From Acidimicrobiaceae bacterium (GTDB lineage Bacteria; Actinomycetota; Acidimicrobiia; Acidimicrobiales; Microtrichaceae): 6,974 nt of DNA. Both the position numbers and the translations under genes were made by a program. The DNA is taken from assembly GCA_003514205.1 (NCBI GenBank), contig DORQ01000251.1, forward strand, positions 1,301-8,274, read 5' to 3'. This document shows, in pieces, positions 1 through 5,549 of this stretch. Numbering within the stretch: position 1 is the stretch's first letter; each line of letters opens with the position of its first letter. The notes beneath the pieces are model-generated. The model saw nothing but the letters and a program-made list of their open reading frames with translations. It was not told the DNA's origin and did no database searches.

Positions 1-19
1 ACTGGATTCCAGAAATCTT

Positions 20-30
20 CACTGTCAGTG
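20..30. repeat. Short perfect palindrome at the left edge
   Basis: CACTG-T-CAGTG is a perfect 5-bp inverted repeat around one base, in the non-coding stretch before the first gene. It could be half of an operator or could be chance. I see no convincing -35/-10 pair in bases 1-143. Confidence 0.2.
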
Positions 31-134
31 GTGCACTGCAGACTCAGAGCATGGATCTCCGTTGCTGTTCCCACAACACCACTCCCGAGCTGTCAGGGGG
101 TCATCACCACGCAGGACTGGAGGTTGTCGAGCCT

Positions 135-138
135 GAGG
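135..138 (+). promoter_or_regulatory. Ribosome binding site favouring the 144 start
   Basis: GAGG sits 5 nt before the ATG at 144. No comparable purine-rich site precedes the ATG at 51, so this site decides the start of the small cysteine-rich protein. Confidence 0.5.
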
Positions 139-143
139 GCTGG

Positions 144-362
144 ATGAATGCTGCCCCAGATCGAGTGCTGAGAATCAGCTGTTCGGATTGTCGAATGCAA
201 GGGACGACGGCGTGCGAAGACTGTGTCGTGACCTTCCTCTGCTCCCGCGACGAACGGGAGTCTGTCGTGCTCGACCTCGCAGAACAGCAAGCGATTCGGC
301 GAATGCAGCAGGCGGGCTTGGTTCCGCTAATGCGCCATGAGGCAGTGAACGCAATAACCTAG
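144..362 (+). CDS. Small cysteine-rich protein, putative zinc ribbon
   Basis: From the ATG at 144 this encodes 72 residues. Two CxxC pairs are visible in a motif of the form CSDCR-x6-CEDC, with another cysteine six residues further on; this suggests a small zinc-binding knuckle, though no metal has been shown. After it comes a helical stretch ending in AGLVPLMRH. The start at 144 is preferred because GAGG at 135-138 lies 5 nt upstream. An in-frame ATG at 51 would add 31 residues with a CC pair and HHH but has no clear ribosome site. The stop is 4 nt before the MBL-fold gene, so the two are probably co-transcribed. I recall similar short actinobacterial proteins with the same cysteine spacing, but I know no function or name. 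It could bind nucleic acid or be an accessory protein; neither is supported beyond the cysteines. Confidence 0.7.
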   Translation: MNAAPDRVLRISCSDCRMQGTTACEDCVVTFLCSRDERESVVLDLAEQQAIRRMQQAGLVPLMRHEAVNAIT

Positions 363-366
363 GCCG

Positions 367-1131
367 ATGTCACGATGGATGCCCGTAGTCGATGCTCTGG
401 GCCCTCAAGTCAGGTCGCGTTGGGTCTTCAACTGTTACCTCATTCCCGATGCAGGTGAAGGGCGGCCACTGCTCATCGATGTTGGGCTCCGGAGTCATGC
501 CGCGGCTGCGGCGCAATGGCTCGCTCAGCACCATTTGAGCCGACCGTTGGTTGCTGCAACTCATTTGCACAGTGATCACGTTGGCGGAATCCCCACGTTG
601 TGCAACGAGTGCGGTATGACTGACGAGTCGGTGTTGCTTCCTGCGCGAGCTCAGCCGTATCTCGACGGTTCTGAAACTCCTCGGAGCCCGGGCTTGCGCG
701 AGGTTGCCCGGATCCACCCAGTGTTCAGAAGCCAACGCTTCTCGCTGGGCTCACTCATCGAACAGGCACGCGGGCCTCAGATTGGGTACGGACTTCGAGA
801 GATGAGTGCGCCAGCGTCCTCGCCAACCTGGCTGCATGATGGTGAGACAATGTTCTCCGCAGGGGAGTGGCAGGTTCTGAGTGCACCTGGCCACACTGAT
901 GATTCCACCGCCTTCTATCACGAGGCCTCGCGAACCTTGGCGAGCGGAGATGCGGTATTGACCGCGAACGGGCGGGCATGGTTCAACCCAGAGTACGTCG
1001 ATGCCGCTCGTTCGGCTGAGACCGAGGATCGCTTTCGGTCGCTGCGAGTCGACGTACTCCTTCCAGGGCATGGGAGGCCCCTCGTTGGGCGTGACCTGCT
1101 CGCTCAGGCGAGAAGCTCGAAACACAGGTGA
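367..1131 (+). CDS. Metallo-beta-lactamase-fold hydrolase
   Basis: This 254-residue protein has the full metal-ligand set of the MBL superfamily: HLHSDH at residues 66-71, the APGHT histidine at 176, the GD aspartate at 195 and the PGHG histidine at 235. LLIDVG at 36-41 is the usual strand before the first motif. The active site therefore looks complete and should hold two metal ions, probably zinc. There is no signal peptide or membrane segment, so it is likely cytoplasmic. A stretch of about 100 residues between the first motif and H176 is longer than in glyoxalase II cores and may form a substrate lid. Substrate is unknown; thioester, lactone and phosphodiester hydrolases all share this fold, and antibiotic resistance should not be assumed. 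The start at 367 has only a weak AGG 3 nt upstream; ATG 379 is an alternative. Its stop overlaps the first possible queG start by 4 nt. Confidence 0.9.
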   Translation: MSRWMPVVDALGPQVRSRWVFNCYLIPDAGEGRPLLIDVGLRSHAAAAAQWLAQHHLSRPLVAATHLHSDHVGGIPTLCNECGMTDESVLLPARAQPYLDGSETPRSPGLREVARIHPVFRSQRFSLGSLIEQARGPQIGYGLREMSAPASSPTWLHDGETMFSAGEWQVLSAPGHTDDSTAFYHEASRTLASGDAVLTANGRAWFNPEYVDAARSAETEDRFRSLRVDVLLPGHGRPLVGRDLLAQARSSKHR

Positions 1132-2234
1132 ATGCGGATCTAAGCACTGCTGGGACCAGAGGCACTGCTGGGACCAGAGGCACTGCTGGGATGCTCAGTG
1201 TGCAGCACTGGGAGGAGCTTGTCGGGTTAGGACTGGAATCGGGGCTCGTAGGAGTCGGTAGCTGTTCAGCTCGAACATGGAGCTCAAACCGTTCCAGGAT
1301 CGAGGCATGCTCGGCGAAGGGGCTCGCTCGGGATATGGAGTTCACCTATCGTTCGCCTGCGCGCTCAACTGAGCCTCAACGCGTATTGAAAAACGCCGCC
1401 TCCTTAATCGTCGGAGCGCTCCCGTACCCGCCTCCCGTCGAGTTTCTCGAAACCGCCGACATGGCTCCAACCGGGCGGGTGGCTGCATATGCGACGGACG
1501 TGCACTACCAGCACCTCCGGGAAATCCTTGGCGCCATCAGCAATCGTCTCAAGGAGTTTGGCTATCGCTCCACAGTGGTTCTCGACTCCAACGCCGTGCT
1601 CGACAAGGAGGCCGCCTACCGAGCCGGGCTTGGCTGGTACGGCCGCAACTCACTGCTGCTGAACCGACATGTTGGCAGCTGGTGTGTTCTTGGATCCGTG
1701 GTCACCGACGCTCTGATTCCTCAGCTGTCGGTGCCTGTTCCAGACGGTTGCGGAGGTTGCCGGCGATGCGTTCCCGCGTGTCCTACGGGCGCTCTCGCGG
1801 GAGATGGCACAGTGGATGCAAACAAGTGCCTCTCTTGGCTCCTGCAGGCGCGAGGCGAGTTTCCTCCTGAGTTTCGCGAGGCTCTTGGGACGCGAATGTA
1901 CGGCTGTGATGATTGCCAAGTCGCCTGCCCGCCTTCGACTGTGTCGATACGCCGAGGCCATCTTGGAGCGCCACTTCTGATAGAGCCTCTCTCACTGATA
2001 GACATTCTTGATATGTCCGATGATCAGTTGCTCACACAGTTTGGGGATTGGTATATCGCTGATCGTGATCCCGATCTCATACGCCGAAACGCGTTGATCG
2101 GGTTGGGCAACTCAGCGAGCGAGGCTCAGGAGATACCGGTCACCCTGCATCGCTATCGCAATGGTCCAGACGCGCTTCTGGCAGAACATGCTCGCTGGGC
2201 CATTGAGCAACGACGTTCTCGGGGTTCCGCATGA
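1128..2234 (+). CDS. queG: Epoxyqueuosine reductase QueG
   Basis: QueG reduces epoxyqueuosine to queuosine in the wobble position of tRNAs with GUN anticodons, using cobalamin and two [4Fe-4S] clusters. The cluster ligands are all present: CGGCRRCVPACPTGAL (Cys 208, 211, 214, 218), Cys 234, and YGCDDCQVACP (Cys 260, 263, 267). The segment VVLDSNAVLDKEAAYRAGLG carries Asp153, which aligns by eye with the proposed catalytic acid, and is followed by the conserved GWYGRN and GSWCVLGS. The C-terminus has a HEAT-like stretch (DPDLIRRNALIGLGNS). The total of 368 residues is normal for the family. GTG 1128 overlaps the MBL stop as GTGA, matching the style of the downstream junctions, but the first 21 residues are low-complexity repeat translation. 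Homology favours ATG 1191 (MLSVQHWEEL), giving 347 residues, with GAGG at 1177-1180 as ribosome site. No other queuosine gene is visible here. The stop overlaps the next start by 4 nt. Confidence 0.95.
   Translation: MNADLSTAGTRGTAGTRGTAGMLSVQHWEELVGLGLESGLVGVGSCSARTWSSNRSRIEACSAKGLARDMEFTYRSPARSTEPQRVLKNAASLIVGALPYPPPVEFLETADMAPTGRVAAYATDVHYQHLREILGAISNRLKEFGYRSTVVLDSNAVLDKEAAYRAGLGWYGRNSLLLNRHVGSWCVLGSVVTDALIPQLSVPVPDGCGGCRRCVPACPTGALAGDGTVDANKCLSWLLQARGEFPPEFREALGTRMYGCDDCQVACPPSTVSIRRGHLGAPLLIEPLSLIDILDMSDDQLLTQFGDWYIADRDPDLIRRNALIGLGNSASEAQEIPVTLHRYRNGPDALLAEHARWAIEQRRSRGSA
1144..1191 (+). repeat. 18-bp direct tandem repeat, about 2.7 copies
   Basis: The unit gcactgctgggaccagag occurs perfectly at 1144-1161 and 1162-1179, followed by a 12-base partial copy at 1180-1191. 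The unit is a multiple of three, so copy-number change would keep the queG frame; read in that frame it encodes repeated GTAGTR. It lies exactly between the two candidate queG starts (GTG 1128 and ATG 1191), and its GAGG at 1177-1180 is the best ribosome site for ATG 1191. Confidence 0.95.
1177..1180 (+). promoter_or_regulatory. Candidate ribosome binding site inside the tandem repeat
   Basis: GAGG lies 10 nt before ATG 1191. It is formed at the junction of the second full repeat copy and the partial third copy, so its presence depends on the repeat. Confidence 0.4.
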
Positions 2235-3364
2235 AGCACCTCTTAGTCACCAACGACTTCCCTCCAAAACTCGGTGGCATTCAGTCGTACTTGTGGGAGC
2301 TGTGGCGAAGGCTGCCAGCGGAGGACGCGACGGTGCTGACTACTCCGTATGCAGGACATGAGGAATGGGATAAGAATCAGCCGTTTCGGGTTGTTCGAAC
2401 TCGCGAGCCAGTCCTGCTTCCGCATCGAGGTCTCGTCAAGCAGATCGATGCATTGGCTGAAGAATGCGGCGCGGAGCTGATCATCTTCGACCCAGTGCTT
2501 CCACTCGGTGCCGTTGGTCCTCGTTGTTCGCGACCCTACGCGCTGTTCGTTCATGGAGCAGAGATGACGATTCCGGGTCGTTTGCCGGGGTCGCGTCAGC
2601 TCATGGGATCGTTGCTCCGCAATGCCGAGCTCGTTCTTTCTTCGAGCCGATATCCATTCGATGAAGCAGAGCGGGCAGCAGGCCGAGCGCTCGCTGGTGC
2701 AGTGATAACGCCGGGAGTGGACCTCGATCGGTTCATTCCGTTGAACGCTGCCGCCAAGGTGGAGGCACGCGCCAAGCTCGGATTGCCGACAGACGGTCAA
2801 CTGGTGGTTTCTGTCAGCAGACTGGTACCGCGCAAAGGCATGGACACGCTGATCCGGGCCTCAGCGCGTCTCCGGGGTGCGTTCCCTGAGCTGACAGTGG
2901 CCATCGCCGGAGGAGGCCGGGAAGCAGCATCGTTGCGTTCTTTGGCCCAGAAACTCGATGCCCCAGTGTCCTTTCTCGGTCGCGTGGCCGATGAGGACCT
3001 GCCACTGCTCTACGGCGCCGGAGATCTCTTCGCAATGCTGTGCAGGAACCGCTGGTGGGGTCTGGAGCAGGAGGGATTCGGAATTGTGTTCCTTGAGGCC
3101 GCAGCCTGCGGCGTCGCCCAGGTCGCTGGCCGGTCCGGGGGTTCACACGAAGCCGTGCTCGATGGCGAAACCGGGGTTGTTGTCGATGATCCCGAGGATG
3201 TGACTGATGTTGCGATGGTGATTGCCGATTTGCTCAATAACGAGGATCTACGCGCATCGATGGGAGCCGCTTCGCGGGAACGGGCCGAGCGATACTTTGC
3301 CAATGATGTTCTCGCTGATTCCTTAGCGCAGACCCTTGGCGATTGGGCGACAGCGAAGCGATGA
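2231..3364 (+). CDS. GT4 glycosyltransferase, PimB'-like
   Basis: A 377-residue GT-B fold enzyme of family GT4. The N-terminal half starts with VTNDFPPKLGGIQSYL (residues 6-21), the typical acceptor-side glycine loop of PimB'/MgtB-type mannosyltransferases. HGAE at 108-111 and LPGSRQ at 118-123 match the same group. The donor half has VSRLVPRKG (195-203) and the E-x7-E motif EGFGIVFLE (Glu 281 and 289), followed by an SGGSHEAV segment. PimB' adds the second mannose from GDP-mannose to phosphatidylinositol monomannoside at the inner face of the membrane; here donor and acceptor are inferred from family only, and another lipid or glucose-type donor is possible. No membrane helix is seen, as expected for a peripheral enzyme. 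The usual proline after ACG(V/I) is replaced (ACGVAQVAG, 292-300), probably without consequence. It starts and ends in 4-nt ATGA overlaps with queG and the membrane protein gene, implying translational coupling. Confidence 0.92.
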   Translation: MKHLLVTNDFPPKLGGIQSYLWELWRRLPAEDATVLTTPYAGHEEWDKNQPFRVVRTREPVLLPHRGLVKQIDALAEECGAELIIFDPVLPLGAVGPRCSRPYALFVHGAEMTIPGRLPGSRQLMGSLLRNAELVLSSSRYPFDEAERAAGRALAGAVITPGVDLDRFIPLNAAAKVEARAKLGLPTDGQLVVSVSRLVPRKGMDTLIRASARLRGAFPELTVAIAGGGREAASLRSLAQKLDAPVSFLGRVADEDLPLLYGAGDLFAMLCRNRWWGLEQEGFGIVFLEAAACGVAQVAGRSGGSHEAVLDGETGVVVDDPEDVTDVAMVIADLLNNEDLRASMGAASRERAERYFANDVLADSLAQTLGDWATAKR

Positions 3365-4023
3365 GTAGCGCACGGAAAGGCCCGCAAGGTTCGCGTGTCA
3401 CAGGTCCGAGATCGGGGCGGGCAGCCCAACCGTCGAAGGCGAAGGAGAGCGTCGCCGAGGCGCGACAACGTCAACAGGAGGCTTCTCAACTTCTCCGAGA
3501 ACAACGCCGAACAGAACTCACCCGTCACTTCGACACGGCGCCGGCTCCCCGCGGAATTCTGTGGTTCTCAGCTGTCGCCACGTTGCTGTTCACCGTTGCT
3601 CAGACAGTAGGAGTGATTGCGAATACACGCTCAACTCGAAGTTTCGCAGCGTACGTCTCGCTCGGTCTGTTCGCCATTGGGTGTGTGGCCTTTCTGGTTG
3701 CGCTCATCCAGGGCGGGCTTCGTACTCGGACTCACTCGATGACCATGGCTGGTTGGTGGGTGCTCTCCAACAGCGCACCTCAGGCGGTTCGTAGGGGACT
3801 CCTTGGCTCTCTCGGCGCTCAGATCCTTGTGGCGCTGGTGGCAGCGTCTCTTCGGCCATTGACTGCCTTGGCGTTTGGGGTTCTCGTTCCCACCTTCGGT
3901 TTGGGTCTCTGTGGTCTGTGGGGCGCTCGCTACGGGTGGTTCCCGAGTATCGACGCAGCGGCATCAGGCCGCCCGGACCCACGCCAGAATGATTCGGTGG
4001 ATACACAGGGGCGACTGCCATGA
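3361..4023 (+). CDS. Four-helix integral membrane protein of unknown function
   Basis: The 220-residue product begins at ATG 3361, overlapping the glycosyltransferase stop as ATGA; a TTG at 3343 would add six residues but is less likely. Residues 1-60 are hydrophilic and rich in Arg, Lys, Gln and Glu, with a likely short helix or coiled coil at 28-55. Four hydrophobic segments follow at about 66-87, 96-118, 147-164 and 167-188. The loop between helices 2 and 3 holds SMTMAGWWVLSNSAPQAVRR, and the last helix ends in GLWGARYGWFP; these look like conserved family motifs, and I recall similar unnamed actinobacterial proteins. No catalytic motif is visible. The positive N-terminus suggests it faces the cytoplasm. 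Its place between a lipid glycosyltransferase and a targeting-type ATPase suggests a role at the membrane with one of them, which is inference only. The gene ends in an ATGA overlap with the ATPase gene. Confidence 0.88.
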   Translation: MSSARKGPQGSRVTGPRSGRAAQPSKAKESVAEARQRQQEASQLLREQRRTELTRHFDTAPAPRGILWFSAVATLLFTVAQTVGVIANTRSTRSFAAYVSLGLFAIGCVAFLVALIQGGLRTRTHSMTMAGWWVLSNSAPQAVRRGLLGSLGAQILVALVAASLRPLTALAFGVLVPTFGLGLCGLWGARYGWFPSIDAAASGRPDPRQNDSVDTQGRLP

Positions 4024-5180
4024 GGACGATTCTGTTCACCGGCAAGGGCGGGGTAGGCAAGACAACAGTGTCGGCTGCAACAGCACTTGCGTGCGCCCGA
4101 GCGGGGGAGCGGACAGTGGTCATGTCAACCGATCCCGCACACTCGCTCGCGGACAGCTTTGACATGGCATTGGATGGCTCGCTCACCGAGGTAGCACCGA
4201 ACTGTCTCGCGACGCAGCTCGATGCGACGGAGCGGATGGAGGAGTCGTGGGGGGAGATCCAGAGTTATCTCCGGTCGGTGCTGAATTGGGCAGGTGTTGA
4301 TCAGATCGAGGCCGAGGAGCTGTCGGTTATTCCTGGGATTGAAGAGATCTTTGCTCTGACCGACATCGTGAATTTCGAGCGATCAGGCACAGTTGACACG
4401 CTGATTGTCGATTGCGCGCCCACGGCGGAGACGATTCGGTTGCTCTCGCTGCCCGACGTGTTGAGTTGGTACATGGACCGCGCCTTTCCACTTGGTCGCA
4501 AACTCACCAAAACACTCGGTCCCATGGTCGGGAAAATGACGAATCTTCCTGTTGCCAACGATGAGGTCTTTGCCGCAGTCGAGCTGCTCTATCAGCGATT
4601 CGATGATGTTCGGAACATCCTGCGAGATCCCCAGAGGAGCACCGTCAGAATCGTCGTGAATGCCGAGAAAATGGTCGTCGCAGAGGCGAGACGCACCCAC
4701 ACCTACCTCTCCCTGTTCGGCTACCGGACCGATGCGGTGGTGGTCAACAAACTGTGGCCCGCCGAGGTAGTCGACCCATGGTTTGCTGCATGGAAGCACT
4801 CTCAGGCAGAGCAGCTCACGGAGATCGAAACAGGATTTGCACCTACTCCGATTCTGTACTCCTACCTCGCGCCGGCCGAGGTGGTCGGTGTCGCGGCGCT
4901 CAAAGAATTTGGACGAGCGCTGTACGGAGAGACGAACCCAAGCGAGGTGCTTCTGCACTATGACCCCGTCAGGGTCGCTCGATCTGGAGCTCAGTACACG
5001 CTCACCATTGACTTGCCATTCGCCACGAAGGAGGCGCTCTCCGTGACTCGTTCACCTAGTGAGGTGTTCATCCGAGTTGGTCCGTACCGGCGGTCAGTAT
5101 TGTTGGTTGATTCCCTCAAGAAGCGCGAGGTCGTTGGCGCTCGCTTGAAGAATGGCAAACTCGTGGTGCGGTTTCAGTGA
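4020..5180 (+). CDS. ArsA/Get3-family ATPase with C-terminal Hsp20-like domain
   Basis: A 386-residue single-ATPase protein of the SIMIBI class. GKGGVGKTT at 8-16 is the deviant Walker A with signature Lys9 and Lys14; STDPAHS (36-42) is switch I; DCAPTAETIRLL (131-142) is switch II; VVNKLWP (241-247) is the nucleotide-binding Asn segment. The middle region (about 85-115 and 150-200) is rich in helices and may form the client-binding groove typical of Get3-like proteins. Residues about 315-386 form a beta-rich tail ending in GARLKNGKLVVRF, the pattern of the Hsp20-like domain appended to bacterial ArsA relatives. There is no second ATPase half and no CxxC or clustered cysteines (only Cys 25, 62, 132), so arsenite export is unlikely. 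A role in handling a hydrophobic or membrane-bound client is more plausible. It starts in an ATGA overlap with the membrane protein gene, with a GGGG ribosome site upstream. Confidence 0.93.
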   Translation: MRTILFTGKGGVGKTTVSAATALACARAGERTVVMSTDPAHSLADSFDMALDGSLTEVAPNCLATQLDATERMEESWGEIQSYLRSVLNWAGVDQIEAEELSVIPGIEEIFALTDIVNFERSGTVDTLIVDCAPTAETIRLLSLPDVLSWYMDRAFPLGRKLTKTLGPMVGKMTNLPVANDEVFAAVELLYQRFDDVRNILRDPQRSTVRIVVNAEKMVVAEARRTHTYLSLFGYRTDAVVVNKLWPAEVVDPWFAAWKHSQAEQLTEIETGFAPTPILYSYLAPAEVVGVAALKEFGRALYGETNPSEVLLHYDPVRVARSGAQYTLTIDLPFATKEALSVTRSPSEVFIRVGPYRRSVLLVDSLKKREVVGARLKNGKLVVRFQ

Positions 5181-5219
5181 CTGACGTGCTGCCCCACACA
5201 TGGCTACCTATCGAGGATT

Positions 5220-5223
5220 GGAG
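5220..5223 (+). promoter_or_regulatory. Ribosome binding site of the 5229 gene
   Basis: GGAG lies 5 nt before ATG 5229 and supports that start over the out-of-frame GTG at 5177 and ATG at 5200, which open only short frames. Confidence 0.55.
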
Positions 5224-5228
5224 CGCTC

Positions 5229-5492
5229 ATGGCGACCTTGCCGACCAACGATTCCGCATCTGAAGGAGTGGAACACCTGCAACGAGCAGCGCAGGAAATG
5301 ATTCTGGCTGCGCGGAAATTCCTTGATGCGGCAGAAGACGTGGTTCAGGATTCTGATCGATTTTCTGCGCTCGCCGGAGGAGTATCGGACCTCGTAGGAA
5401 CCCTTACTTCGGCACTTCGGCCTGACACCCCCGCCCCTCGGGACCCGGAGCGGAAACCGCCCCGTGTTCGGAAGATCGCGGTGGACGAGTAA
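5229..5492 (+). CDS. Small helical protein of unknown function
   Basis: This 87-residue product is predicted by eye to be mostly helical. Residues 13-40 (EGVEHLQRAAQEMILAARKF and onward) form an amphipathic helix, and a second helix covers about 44-62. Both are followed by a proline- and charge-rich tail (residues 66-84) ending in RVRKIAVDE. No cysteines, membrane segment or catalytic motif are seen. It has a good ribosome site and lies 48 nt after the ATPase gene. A comparably small uncharacterised gene follows the ArsA-like gene in mycobacteria (Rv2183c, from memory), and similar small proteins occur near ArsA genes in Streptomyces, but I cannot confirm homology. It might be a partner of the ATPase or of the membrane. 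Confidence 0.75.
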   Translation: MATLPTNDSASEGVEHLQRAAQEMILAARKFLDAAEDVVQDSDRFSALAGGVSDLVGTLTSALRPDTPAPRDPERKPPRVRKIAVDE

Positions 5493-5494
5493 CG

Positions 5495-5510
5495 AAACCT
5501 TGCCAGGTTT
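5495..5510. other. Perfect 6-bp inverted repeat with 4-nt loop
   Basis: AAACCT-TGCC-AGGTTT begins two bases after the stop of the small helical protein gene. As RNA it would form a hairpin with an AU-rich stem. No run of T follows, so it is not a standard intrinsic terminator. It could be a weak attenuator, an mRNA 3' hairpin or an operator for the following gene. Confidence 0.4.
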
Positions 5511-5549
5511 AGCTCAGTTCTGCACGCATGGTGCCGATAGGTGCAAGGC

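Noticed and set aside
367..1131. Antibiotic-resistance beta-lactamase.
   Set aside because: Only the general MBL metal motifs are present; there is no signal peptide, and the context is an ordinary operon.
1001..1261. 86-codon + strand open frame across the tandem repeat.
   Set aside because: It overlaps the end of the MBL gene and the start of queG in another frame; its repeated residues only reflect the DNA repeat.
2243..2800. 185-codon open frame on the minus strand.
   Set aside because: It lies wholly opposite the glycosyltransferase, whose motifs are clear, and its translation shows no recognisable domain.
5177..5263. GTG at 5177 overlapping the ATPase stop as GTGA, opening a 28-codon frame.
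   Set aside because: It is out of frame with the 5229 gene, short and without motif; the ribosome site at 5220-5223 supports ATG 5229.
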